Positions 26,798 to 35,596 of a DNA stretch of 64,000 nucleotides are shown one piece after another. The stretch is taken from the NCBI GenBank assembly GCA_016709145.1, contig JADJEK010000001.1:1444604-1508603 (forward strand), given 5' to 3'. Source of the stretch: Planctomycetota bacterium. GTDB lineage: Bacteria > Planctomycetota > B15-G4 > JADJEK01. The notes beneath the pieces were generated by a model. That model did no database searches and was not told where the DNA came from. It saw only the letters and a list, made by a program, of their open reading frames with translations. The stretch's first letter is position 1; every line of letters begins with the position of its first letter. A program made the position numbers and the translations under genes.

Positions 26798-27655
26798 ATG
26801 CTCCTCACTCGAATCGTCGTGACGTCGATCCTCGCCATCGCCCTCACCGCCTCGGCCCACGCGAGCGCGGTCGCGAAGAAGTCCGGCGCGAAGCTGTCGG
26901 TGATCGGCGACGACGGTCCGAACCTCATTTCGCTGACCAGCGACGGATCGGCGGGGGAGGTCGTCGTCGAGATCAACGGCGCCCCGCTCCAGAGTTTCAT
27001 CGGTGTCCGCGACATCGTCATCGCGACCGGAGGCGGCGACGATTCGGTGGACGTCCGCGGGATCCACATCGGCGGGTCGCTGAAGGTGAAGACCGGATCG
27101 GGCGGGGACTCGATCCGCCTGTCCGACGTCAGTTCTCCGACGAAGCGCGAGCTGTTCATCGGCCGCAACGTCGATCTCGACCTCGGCGGTCAGTCCAACG
27201 ATCGCATGGACTTCGAGTCCGTGACCAACGCCGGGATCTCGATCGGCGGCAATGTCACGATCCGCCGCTCGGAGCTCGTCAGCGCCGCAACCGGCAGCGG
27301 AGCGCACACGATGGACACTGCGGACCTGCGGATCGGCGGCGATCTCGTCGTTCGAGCTGCGAAGGGCGTCGAGCACTCGATCACGATCGACAGCACGAGC
27401 GTCTGCGGAGCGACGCGCATCCTCATGGGTTCGGAGTTCGACTCGGTCACTCTGCTGCGTTCGACGTTCGTCGGTAACGTCACGATCGCGCTCGGTGGCT
27501 CCGGCGACGCAGTCGAGTTCCAGAGCGCGGCGAGCCAGTGCCGTTTCGAGTCGGCCGTCGTCGTCGACGGTGGCCCGGGCAACGACAACGCGACGGCGCT
27601 CGGCGGGATCTTCGCGCAGCCGATCACGTTCAAGCAGTTCGAAGGCGCGCCGTGA
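26798..27655 (+). CDS. Secreted RTX-like beta-solenoid protein, family A copy 8 (only copy on the plus strand)
   Basis: 285 residues from the ATG at 26798, preceded by AAGGA eight nt upstream. Signal peptide ends near LTASAHA. Motifs: KKSGAKLSVIGD, RDIVIATGGGDDSVDV, GGSLKVKTG, IGRNVDLDLGGQSND, GGNVTIRR and a late GGPGNDNAT. It has one cysteine pair candidate (SVCGATR and ASQCRFE). A 14-bp hairpin terminator follows its stop at once. It is convergent with family B copy 1. Confidence 0.83.
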   Translation: MLLTRIVVTSILAIALTASAHASAVAKKSGAKLSVIGDDGPNLISLTSDGSAGEVVVEINGAPLQSFIGVRDIVIATGGGDDSVDVRGIHIGGSLKVKTGSGGDSIRLSDVSSPTKRELFIGRNVDLDLGGQSNDRMDFESVTNAGISIGGNVTIRRSELVSAATGSGAHTMDTADLRIGGDLVVRAAKGVEHSITIDSTSVCGATRILMGSEFDSVTLLRSTFVGNVTIALGGSGDAVEFQSAASQCRFESAVVVDGGPGNDNATALGGIFAQPITFKQFEGAP

Positions 27656-27656
27656 C

Positions 27657-27695
27657 GCTGCGAGCTCGGCATCGCCAGGACGCCGAGCTCGCAGC
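27657..27695 (+). terminator. Hairpin terminator after family A copy 8
   Basis: Perfect 14-bp arms (27657-27670 and 27682-27695) around an eleven-base loop, starting two bases after the stop codon at 27655. It sits between two convergent genes and could serve both. Confidence 0.65.
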
Positions 27696-27775
27696 GGTTC
27701 GCACGTGCTGGCGATCGATCGTCGAGCGTGGTTCCCGATGTCCCGATGCCATCGGCCGACTCGATCGCTCCGCGC

Positions 27776-29167
27776 TCAGTCGATCTCGGGCAATGTGCTC
27801 GATCCGCCGGAGCCGAACTGATTGGCCTGGAACGTCGTCGGCATCACGCTTGCCGCGACGTCGATGCGATTGCTCTTCGCCGTGTTGTTCGTGAACGAGC
27901 AGCCGGCGTTGCCGATGTCGAAGCCCTCGCCCAGGTTCGACTTCGCCGTGTTGCCCTTCAAGGTGCAGTTTGGGCCGTCGACGTCGAATCCATCGACCGT
28001 ATTGCCGGTCGCGACGTTGCCCGTGACCGAAGCCGCGGAGGTGCCGATTCGGAACCCGTCGCCGAAGCAGTCCTTTGCGACGTTGCTTTCGAACTCACCG
28101 CCGATCCCCGACAAGATGAACGCCGCCGAGTTCGATTCTGGGCGCCCGGAGCGACGGACCAGGTTCTTCCGCACGATCACGTTGTCCGCGACTCCCGCGA
28201 AGCCGGCGATGCCGGCGTACTCGACGATGTTCGCTTCGAGGATGGTGCTCGTGCCGTTTTCCACGAAGACGCCGGGCTGGTCGTGCCCGGTCGAGACCAC
28301 ACGGTTCTTCCGCACGAGCGCCGGGCTCGCGGCGCAGTAGATGCCCGTTCCGGCGACGTCGAAGATCGTGTTGCTCTCGACTTCGGCGTCGGTGCCGACC
28401 ACGAGGATGCCGGTCGAGAAGAAGGACGTCCGGACCTTGTTGCGGCGCACGATCGGATGCGTTCCGTTCGCGTGGATCGCGGAGAAGGCGTTGCGCGTGA
28501 TCGAGTTGTCCTCGATGCGGCAGTTCGCGCCGCCGACGCTGATTCCGTCCGACCCACAGTTCTCGAGGACGTTCTTGCGCACGAGCGCACCCGCACCGTT
28601 GGAGCACACGATGCCGCCGCTCGTGGTCGTCCGAATCGTGTTCTTCTCGAGCACGAGTGTGTTGGCCGACACGGCCGAAATGCCGTTGAAGCAACTGACG
28701 ACGAGACAGTTCTTCACGACGACGTCGTTCGCGAAGATGGCGATTCCGGAGTCCGAGCAATTGAAGATCGCGAGCTTCTCCAGACGCGCACCGGGCGCGT
28801 TGATCACGACTCCGTTTCCTGCCTGAGCCATCGCCGTCTTGGCGTGACGGATCGTGAATCCGCGGATCGTCACGTCATCGGCGTTGCACACGATGGCCGG
28901 GCCATCCGCTCCGCCGTTGGCGAGGCGTGCGTCGATGATCACCTTGCCCGACGCCTTGAGAACGAGCCCGTCGAATGCGCCCCCGATCGTGGGAGTCTCT
29001 TCGTACACGCCTGGCTTGACGGTCACCGTACCGTTCGCACCGGCTGCGTTGATGCCGGCTTGGATCGTCGGGAATTGCCCGTTCTTCTGGACCACGACGT
29101 TGGCCGCATGGGCCATGGGGGCCGCGACGAAGCAGACGCATGACGCCAGAAAGCGAAGGGTTCGCAT
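27776..29167 (-). CDS. Secreted right-handed parallel beta-helix protein, family B copy 1
   Basis: 463 residues; reference entry for the five family B proteins. Signal peptide MRTLRFLASCVCFVAAPMAH then ANVVVQKNGQFPTIQAGI, the start pattern of pectate-lyase-like DUF1565/NosD proteins. TVTVKPGVYEETP and IIDARLANG follow. The body is a row of about a dozen 20-25-residue PbH1 rungs with N-terminal ladder turns such as RKN and VENN. The end (SGGSSTLPEID) is nearly constant across family B. These folds usually bind or cleave polysaccharides, but no catalytic residues are visible, so a binding or coat role is as likely. GGAG stands six nt before the ATG. Confidence 0.85.
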   Translation of the reverse strand: MRTLRFLASCVCFVAAPMAHAANVVVQKNGQFPTIQAGINAAGANGTVTVKPGVYEETPTIGGAFDGLVLKASGKVIIDARLANGGADGPAIVCNADDVTIRGFTIRHAKTAMAQAGNGVVINAPGARLEKLAIFNCSDSGIAIFANDVVVKNCLVVSCFNGISAVSANTLVLEKNTIRTTTSGGIVCSNGAGALVRKNVLENCGSDGISVGGANCRIEDNSITRNAFSAIHANGTHPIVRRNKVRTSFFSTGILVVGTDAEVESNTIFDVAGTGIYCAASPALVRKNRVVSTGHDQPGVFVENGTSTILEANIVEYAGIAGFAGVADNVIVRKNLVRRSGRPESNSAAFILSGIGGEFESNVAKDCFGDGFRIGTSAASVTGNVATGNTVDGFDVDGPNCTLKGNTAKSNLGEGFDIGNAGCSFTNNTAKSNRIDVAASVMPTTFQANQFGSGGSSTLPEID

Positions 29168-29216
29168 CGGAGATCTCCCAATGACCTTGGACTCGTGAGG
29201 AAACCGAGGACCCTGA

Positions 29217-30599
29217 TCAGTCGATCTCGGGCGACGTGCTCGATCCGCCGCTGCCGAATTGGTTGGCCTGGAACGTCGACGGCATCAACGACGCCGCGAC
29301 GTCGATGCGGTTGTTCTTCGCGGTGTTGTTCTTGAACACCAAGCTCGACCCGGACAGATCGAAGCCTTCGCCCGCGTTCTTCAGCGCGACGTTGTTCAGC
29401 ACTTCGCAGTTCGGACCATTCACGTCGAAGCCGTCGACGGTGTTCCCGGTCGAGACGTTGTTCAAGATGTCGGCATTGCCGACGTAGAGCACGAAACCAT
29501 CACCTTGGCAGTCCTTCGCGGTGTTCTTCTCGATCGTCGCGACGGTGCCGGAGAAGTGGAAGCCCGCCGAGCTCGCGTAGCGACCCGAGCGCAATGCGAC
29601 GTTCTTGCGCGCGGTGACCCCGTCGGCGCTGACGTAGATCCCCATGTATCCGCCGCCATCGACGATGTTCGACTCGAGGACCACCGAGACTCCGCCGGAA
29701 ACGTAGATCCCCTCGTCGGAGCCGCCGGTCGTCCGCACGCGGTTCTTGCGCAGCGTCAATTGACTGCCCGAGACGTAGATGCCTTCGTAGCGCGAGTCGA
29801 ACAAGGTGTTGTTCTCGAGCGTCGCGCCATCGCCGCTCGAGTAGATGCCGTTGCCGTCGAGGGCCGAGAACACCTTGTTGCCGACGAACACGGCGTCGGA
29901 GCTGTTGACGTAGATCCCGCTCGATCCGGCGTTCGTGACGGTGTTCTTCTCGATCACGGCATCCGAACCGGCGAGGTAGATGCCGTATCCGGTCGTGTGC
30001 TTGACCGTGTTCTTGCGCGCGATCGGCGTCGTGCCGTTCAAGTAGATGCCGTACGACGAGCAGTACGTGACCGAGCAGTTCTCGACCGTGGTCTCGTTCG
30101 ACGACGACGCGTACACGCCGTAGCCGGTCCCGGTGATGACGCAGTTCCGGATCACGGTCCCCGAGGTCTCGACTTGGATGCCGACCGTTTCGCAGTTGAT
30201 GAACTTGATCTTCTCGATCAGCGCTCCGGGCGCGGTCACCCAGATGCCCGCGCCGGGCTTGCCCGCGCCGGCGTCCTTTGCGTGGCGGATCGTGAACCCG
30301 CGCACCGTGACGTCATCGGCGTTGATCTGGATGCCGGGGCCGTCGCCGCTGCCGTTCGCGAGCCGCGCGTCGATGATCACGTTGCCCGACGCCTTCAGCG
30401 TCAGGCCGTCGAGCGTGCTGCCGATCAGCGGGGTCTCTTCGTAGACGCCGGCCTTCACGGTCACGGTGCCGCCGGCGCCAGCCGCAGTGATGCCGGCTTG
30501 GATCGTCGGGAACTGCCCGTTCTTCTGGACGACGACGTTCGCAGCTTGGGCGGTGGCCGTGGCAGTGAGGGCGAGCAGGACGGCGATGCGGATGCTCAT
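29217..30599 (-). CDS. Secreted right-handed parallel beta-helix protein, family B copy 2
   Basis: 460 residues. Signal peptide MSIRIAVLLALTATATAQA. The first 88 mature residues are encoded by a 266-bp block identical to one in copy 3, while the rungs after it have diverged. Rungs in the second half are unusually regular: IYVNSSD, IYSSGDG and IYVSGG recur about every 23 residues. The end is GGSSTSPEID. Gap to copy 1 is 50 bp, so they may share a transcript. Confidence 0.86.
   Translation of the reverse strand: MSIRIAVLLALTATATAQAANVVVQKNGQFPTIQAGITAAGAGGTVTVKAGVYEETPLIGSTLDGLTLKASGNVIIDARLANGSGDGPGIQINADDVTVRGFTIRHAKDAGAGKPGAGIWVTAPGALIEKIKFINCETVGIQVETSGTVIRNCVITGTGYGVYASSSNETTVENCSVTYCSSYGIYLNGTTPIARKNTVKHTTGYGIYLAGSDAVIEKNTVTNAGSSGIYVNSSDAVFVGNKVFSALDGNGIYSSGDGATLENNTLFDSRYEGIYVSGSQLTLRKNRVRTTGGSDEGIYVSGGVSVVLESNIVDGGGYMGIYVSADGVTARKNVALRSGRYASSAGFHFSGTVATIEKNTAKDCQGDGFVLYVGNADILNNVSTGNTVDGFDVNGPNCEVLNNVALKNAGEGFDLSGSSLVFKNNTAKNNRIDVAASLMPSTFQANQFGSGGSSTSPEID
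30280..30545. repeat. 266-bp block identical to 31752-32017 (within family B copy 2)
   Basis: Aligned by eye base for base with the matching stretch of copy 3, 1472 bp away, with no difference seen. It encodes the start of the mature proteins up to RGFTIRHA. On both sides similarity falls off quickly, so this is recent gene conversion or duplication of a segment rather than slow divergence. Confidence 0.85.
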
Positions 30600-30676
30600 G
30601 GCGATCTCCGGTTGGGGTTCGCCATGATCACCCGCGCGCGGCGGCGAACGTCACGGGGAATCGACAAGAATGGCAG

Positions 30677-32071
30677 TCAGTCGATCTCCGGCAGCGTGTT
30701 CACGCCACCCGTGCCGTACGCGTTGGCCTGGAACGACGTCGGCATCACCGACGCCGCGACGTCGATGCGGTTGTTCTTCGCGGTGTTGTTCTTGAACGCC
30801 ATGCTCGAACCGGACAGATCGAAGCCTTCGCCCGAGTTCTTCAGCGCGACGTTGCTCAGCACGTCGCAGTTCGAGCCGTTCACGTCGAAGCCGTCGACGG
30901 TGTTCCCCGTCGCGACGTTGTTCAGGATGTCGGAGTTGCCGACGTACAGCAGGAAGCCATCGCCGTGGCAGTCCTTCGCGGTGTTCTTCTCGATCGTCGC
31001 TCCGTTCCCGGAAAAGTAGAAGCCTGCCGAGGAACCTGAGAAGCGGCCCGAACGCAGCGCGATGTTCTTACGTGCGGTGATCCCATCGGCACTGACGTAG
31101 AAACCCGCGTATCCGCCACCGTCGACGATGTTCGATTCGACGAGCACGAACGTTCCGCCCGAAACGTAGATCCCTTCGTCGTTCCCGCCGGTCGTCCGCA
31201 CGCGGTTCTTGCGCACGGTCAACTGACTGCCCGATACGTAGATGCCTTCGTAGCGCGTATCGAAGACCAGGTTGTCCTCGAGCAGCGCGCCGTCACCACC
31301 CGAGTAGATCCCGTTGCCGTCGAATGCCGAATACACCTTGTTGCCGCGGAACACTCCATCGAGCGAATTGACGTAGATCCCGCTCGAACCGATGTTCCTG
31401 ACGGTGTTCTTCTCGATCACCGCATCCGGCCCGGAGACGTAGATGCCATATCCATTCGTGTTCTGGATCGTGTTCTTGCGCACGATCGGCGTCGCTCCGC
31501 TCACGTAGATGCCGTACGACGAGCAGTATGAGATCGAGCAGTTCTCGACCTTGATGTCGTCGTTGGACGACGCCGCGTAGACGCCGTACGCGCAGCCGGT
31601 CATGACGCAGTTGCGGATCACCGTGTCGCTGACCAGTGCCTGGAGTTGGACGCCGACCTCACCGCAATTGATGAACTTCGTGTTCTCGATCAACGCTCCA
31701 TGCGAGCTCACGTTGACGCCCGCGCCGTGCTTATTGACGCCGGCGTACAACGCGTGGCGGATCGTGAACCCGCGCACCGTGACGTCATCGGCGTTGATCT
31801 GGATGCCGGGGCCGTCGCCGCTGCCGTTCGCGAGCCGCGCGTCGATGATCACGTTGCCCGACGCCTTCAGCGTCAGGCCGTCGAGCGTGCTGCCGATCAG
31901 CGGGGTCTCTTCGTAGACGCCGGCCTTCACGGTCACGGTGCCGCCGGCGCCAGCCGCAGTGATGCCGGCTTGGATCGTCGGGAACTGCCCGTTCTTCTGG
32001 ACGACGACGTTCGCAGCCTGGGCGGTGGTCGCGGTGGCGAGGGCGAGAAGGACGGCGACGCGGATGTTCAT
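30677..32071 (-). CDS. Secreted right-handed parallel beta-helix protein, family B copy 3
   Basis: 464 residues. The ATG at 32071 is chosen because it gives a proper signal peptide (MNIRVAVLLALATATTAQA); an in-frame extension upstream looks random. The helix rungs closely follow copy 2 (IYVSGSQLT, GIYVSGG, DGFDVNGSNC). The end is GGVNTLPEID, shared with copy 5 rather than copy 2, so the C-terminus has a different nearest relative from the N-terminus, another sign of segmental exchange. Confidence 0.86.
   Translation of the reverse strand: MNIRVAVLLALATATTAQAANVVVQKNGQFPTIQAGITAAGAGGTVTVKAGVYEETPLIGSTLDGLTLKASGNVIIDARLANGSGDGPGIQINADDVTVRGFTIRHALYAGVNKHGAGVNVSSHGALIENTKFINCGEVGVQLQALVSDTVIRNCVMTGCAYGVYAASSNDDIKVENCSISYCSSYGIYVSGATPIVRKNTIQNTNGYGIYVSGPDAVIEKNTVRNIGSSGIYVNSLDGVFRGNKVYSAFDGNGIYSGGDGALLEDNLVFDTRYEGIYVSGSQLTVRKNRVRTTGGNDEGIYVSGGTFVLVESNIVDGGGYAGFYVSADGITARKNIALRSGRFSGSSAGFYFSGNGATIEKNTAKDCHGDGFLLYVGNSDILNNVATGNTVDGFDVNGSNCDVLSNVALKNSGEGFDLSGSSMAFKNNTAKNNRIDVAASVMPTSFQANAYGTGGVNTLPEID
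31752..32017. repeat. 266-bp block identical to 30280-30545 (within family B copy 3)
   Basis: The partner of the block in copy 2, same orientation. Identity begins at GCGTGGCGGATCGTG and ends at GTTCGCAGC, just inside the signal-peptide coding region. Confidence 0.85.
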
Positions 32072-32182
32072 GGCTGGGCTCCGAACGAGGATCGCCCAGG
32101 AGATCCTCTCGGAATCCACGCTGTCACGGGCATTCCCGCGGACATTCCGGCGAGGAGCGTTGTGAACTCACGCAACCTTCGA

Positions 32183-33073
32183 TCATTGCTCGAGTTCGAA
32201 CTGTTCGACTGCCGGCGGCGAGGCGTACGGTCCATCCCCGAGCTGAACGAAATCGGCGACTCCGGCGCCCCCGGAGAGGTTGACCGAGCTCGAGAACGCG
32301 GAGGCATGCGGCGCGTCCGGAACGATGAACGAGTCGTCCCCGCCGCCGAGTTTCGCGACGACCTTGCCGACGAATGCCGGCTCCCGCACCAACACCTCGT
32401 CGACGGCATTGCTGAGGATCCACTGCGAGTTGCCACCGACCGCCACGTCGTCGATCCGCAGAACGTGCAGCGACGCCGTGGTCGCCTTCGGCGTGTCGCT
32501 GCGGATCTTCAGATCGCTGCCGATCAGGAGGTCGCCGGACTCCGCATCGAAGCTCTGACCGATGCCGTCGACATTGATCGACGTCGCGCCGCGGATCGAC
32601 AACGTGCGCCCCACGATGGCGGGGAACTGGGCCGAACTCAGCTCGCATTCGAACTCGTCGCCGTCCTGGCCACCGAGCTTCACGTCGAGGTCCCGTCCGA
32701 CGAACACGCACGCGTCGTCGGTCAGTAGGCGGTCTCGATTGCGGATCTCGACGTCGTCCACTCCCGTTCCGGTCAAGACGTGCAGCGAGCCGCCGATCTT
32801 GACGCCGTGGATCCCGACCTCGTCGTCGCCGCCCTCGGTGCGCACATCGATGTCGCGAATGCCCGTGAACTCGGCGACGAGCAATCCGTCGACCATGACC
32901 TGGACGTCGCCGAGCGCGCCACTCCCGCCGAGGATGATCGCGTCGTTCGCGTCGTCACCCTTCACGGTCAACTTGGCGTTCGACTTCTTGGTCGTCACGG
33001 CGGCATGGCTCTCGGCGCCGATCCAGACCAGTGACAGGACGAGCGGGACGAGGACGCGGGGAAGGCTGAACAT
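32183..33073 (-). CDS. Secreted RTX-like beta-solenoid protein, family A copy 9
   Basis: 296 residues from the ATG at 33073 (MFSLPRVLVPLVLSLVWIGA). The mature part starts AVTTKKSNAKLTVKGD, with Lys-rich text in place of QKG. Motifs: EGGDDEVGI, KLGGQDGDEF, LSIRGATS, LGGGDDSFIV. A GVADF stretch precedes the end (FELEQ). It lies between family B copies 3 and 4, so the two families are interleaved. Only 25 bp separate it from copy 10, so the pair is probably co-transcribed. Confidence 0.82.
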   Translation of the reverse strand: MFSLPRVLVPLVLSLVWIGAESHAAVTTKKSNAKLTVKGDDANDAIILGGSGALGDVQVMVDGLLVAEFTGIRDIDVRTEGGDDEVGIHGVKIGGSLHVLTGTGVDDVEIRNRDRLLTDDACVFVGRDLDVKLGGQDGDEFECELSSAQFPAIVGRTLSIRGATSINVDGIGQSFDAESGDLLIGSDLKIRSDTPKATTASLHVLRIDDVAVGGNSQWILSNAVDEVLVREPAFVGKVVAKLGGGDDSFIVPDAPHASAFSSSVNLSGGAGVADFVQLGDGPYASPPAVEQFELEQ

Positions 33074-33097
33074 GGGGATCTCCGGTTCCAACATCGA

Positions 33098-33979
33098 TCA
33101 GAGGATGAACTCGAACTGGCTGATCGTCGGCGTGACGTCGATGTTCGCGCCGACCAACTGGAGGACGTCGCCGCTACCGCTGCCACCGCGGAGTTCGACG
33201 GCTGCTGCGAACGAACTCGGCGAACTCGGAGGGCCGACGCCGAATTGATCGTCACCCCCTCCCAGCTTCGCTTTGAACGACCGTGCGAACGCGCAGTCCG
33301 TGACCGTGACCACGTCCACGTCCGAACCGAGTTCGATGCGCGTACTGCCGCCGACGCGGACACCGGTCAGTGAGATGGTGCGATCGTCGCCGTTGATATC
33401 GACGGCGCGCTTGCCGCGGATCGTGAGATCGGCGCCGATGGTGATCACTCCGGCATCGTCGTCGGCGACCGAACCGGAGGACTCCATGACGACGTCCGCC
33501 GCGTCGCGGATCGTCAGCTTGCCGCCGATCGTGACTCCCAGGACCGAGTCGTCGGCGTCGATCGTTGCGCGATCCCCGAGCTGGCCACCGAGCGCGATGT
33601 CGACGTTCCTGCCGACGAACACGGAGCGGTCCGCGGACTCGAAGATGCGGTCGGACTGCACGATCACGGTGTCGTTGCCGCCGCCGAGCTTGACCTTCAG
33701 CGAGCCACCGATCTGCAACCCGTTCACGAACAGCAGGTCGTTGCCGGCGCCGAGCTCGACCGTCACGTCGCGCACACCCTCGAGGGCCGCGGTCTCGACG
33801 TCGTCGACGTAGATGCGGAGCTCCCCGAATCGGCCGACCCCCTCGACGATCACGTCGTGCGCGGTGCCGTCACTCTGGATCGAGACCTTGCGATCATCGA
33901 ACTCGATTGCGATGTCTGCGACCGCGAGCTCCGAGGCCGTGGCGACCGCGACCGCGACCAGAGCCGTACGAACGAACAT
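33098..33979 (-). CDS. Secreted RTX-like beta-solenoid protein, family A copy 10
   Basis: 293 residues, GGAGG six nt before the ATG at 33979. Signal peptide MFVRTALVAVAVATASELAV. Motifs are rich in Asn-Asp: GAGNDLLFV, GGGNDTVIV, GGGDDQFGV, with IGGSLKVKLG and IGGKLTIRDA. The end (ISQFEFIL) replaces the common FE-V. It is the first gene of the pair with copy 9. Confidence 0.82.
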   Translation of the reverse strand: MFVRTALVAVAVATASELAVADIAIEFDDRKVSIQSDGTAHDVIVEGVGRFGELRIYVDDVETAALEGVRDVTVELGAGNDLLFVNGLQIGGSLKVKLGGGNDTVIVQSDRIFESADRSVFVGRNVDIALGGQLGDRATIDADDSVLGVTIGGKLTIRDAADVVMESSGSVADDDAGVITIGADLTIRGKRAVDINGDDRTISLTGVRVGGSTRIELGSDVDVVTVTDCAFARSFKAKLGGGDDQFGVGPPSSPSSFAAAVELRGGSGSGDVLQLVGANIDVTPTISQFEFIL

Positions 33980-34138
33980 GGCGACCTCCGCTGCGTCGCG
34001 GGGTCGCCATGTTGCCGCGTTCTACGCGGTGGCTGGGGCGACCCGCCGTCGACACCCCACGAGGCGACGATGGCGGTTCGGTCCGACAGACTCTTTTTGG
34101 GCCGGGAACAGGAATCCACCGGGCTGATTCACGACCTC

Positions 34139-35518
34139 TCAGTCGATCTCGGGCAGTGTGCTCAAGCCGCCCGTGCCGTACGCGTTGGCCTGGAACGACT
34201 GCGGCATCGCCGTCGCCGCGATGTCGATGCGATTGTTCTTCGCGACGTTGTTCGTGAACAGGGTGTCCGGGCTCTTCAGGACGAAGCCCTCCCCCGAGTT
34301 CTTGATGGCGAAGTTCTTCGAGACCGTGCCGAGCACGGAAAGTTCGAAGCCGTCGATCGCGTTGCGGATGGCGCTGTTGCCGCTCACGCTCGCCTGTTCC
34401 AGGGACAGTCGGAAGCCGTCGCCGAAACCGTCCTTGGCGGTGTTGCCGAGGACGACGACCGACGTGCCCGCGAAGTAGAACGCGCTCGCCCCGTTGCCGG
34501 ATCGGCCGCAGCGCAGCACGACGTTCTTCTTCACCGTCGAGTCGGTCAATGCCCCGAGGATCCCGTTGCCGCCGACATCGCGGAGCACGTTCGCTTCGAT
34601 GGTCGAGTTGTTGCCTTCGACGACGATCCCCTCGGCGATCGAGCCGACGCCGAGGATCCTGTTGTTCGCGACGACGACGTTGGAACCGTGCGTGTAGATG
34701 CCCGTGTTGCGCGTGTCGGCGATCTTGTTCGACGTGACATTCGAGTTGTCGCCGAACATCACGATTCCCGGGCCCGAGAACACGCTGGTGACCTTGTTGC
34801 CGCGAACGGTCGCGTCGACGACTCCGAGGGCGAGAATCGCTTCGGCCTCGGTGCGTCGGATCGAGTTGAACTCGACTCGCGGACGCATGCCCGTGACGTC
34901 GATGCCCTTGATCGACGAAGTGATCGCGTTCTTGCGCAGCACGATGTCGTCGCCGGCGGCGTAGATCCCCGTGCCGGAGCAGGCGTCGATCACGCAATTC
35001 TGAACCCGAAGGCGCGAGCCGAATTGAGCGAACACGCCCAGCGAGCAGGCCTCGAACCGGCAGTTCTGAATCACTGCGTCGGTCTGCGTGACGTGGACCG
35101 CGGACGAGCTCGCGTTCACGACGCGCAGTTTCTCGAGGCGGACACGGACGCCCTGGACGAGGACTCCGGCGCCGGGGTCGCCCGAGAGTGTGTTCTTCGC
35201 ATGCCGAACGGTGAAACCGCGGACGACGACATCGTCCGCGCCGACGATCAGACCGGTGCCATCGGCGTCACCGTTCGCGAGGCGGGCGTCGATGATGACC
35301 GAACCGCTCGCTTTCAGTGTCAGGCCGACGTGGCTGCTCGCGACGATCGGTGTTTCTTCGTACACACCGGCCAGGACGGTCACGGTTCCACCGGGGCCGG
35401 CAGCGTCGATCCCCGCCTGGATCGTCGGGAACAACCCGTTCTTCTGGACCACGACATCGGCTGCTCGCCCCGACGCGGTCGTGACGAGGGCAATGGCGAA
35501 GACGAATCGAGTGATCAT
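34139..35518 (-). CDS. Secreted right-handed parallel beta-helix protein, family B copy 4
   Basis: 459 residues from the ATG at 35518 (MITRFVFAIALVTTASGRAA, then DVVVQKNG). It has one extra feature: residues 120-160 (RLEKLRVVNASSSAVHV, IQNCRFEACS) form rungs that copy 5 shares but copies 1-3 lack, so copies 4 and 5 form a subgroup. The end is GGLSTLPEID. An upstream GTG/ATG would add eleven polar residues without similarity. Confidence 0.85.
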   Translation of the reverse strand: MITRFVFAIALVTTASGRAADVVVQKNGLFPTIQAGIDAAGPGGTVTVLAGVYEETPIVASSHVGLTLKASGSVIIDARLANGDADGTGLIVGADDVVVRGFTVRHAKNTLSGDPGAGVLVQGVRVRLEKLRVVNASSSAVHVTQTDAVIQNCRFEACSLGVFAQFGSRLRVQNCVIDACSGTGIYAAGDDIVLRKNAITSSIKGIDVTGMRPRVEFNSIRRTEAEAILALGVVDATVRGNKVTSVFSGPGIVMFGDNSNVTSNKIADTRNTGIYTHGSNVVVANNRILGVGSIAEGIVVEGNNSTIEANVLRDVGGNGILGALTDSTVKKNVVLRCGRSGNGASAFYFAGTSVVVLGNTAKDGFGDGFRLSLEQASVSGNSAIRNAIDGFELSVLGTVSKNFAIKNSGEGFVLKSPDTLFTNNVAKNNRIDIAATAMPQSFQANAYGTGGLSTLPEID

Positions 35519-35596
35519 GTGTGGCTCCGACTTGCGGTTCGCCATGATCACCCGCGCGCATCGGCGTTCACCCGGGATATTCCGGTGGAAGATGCC

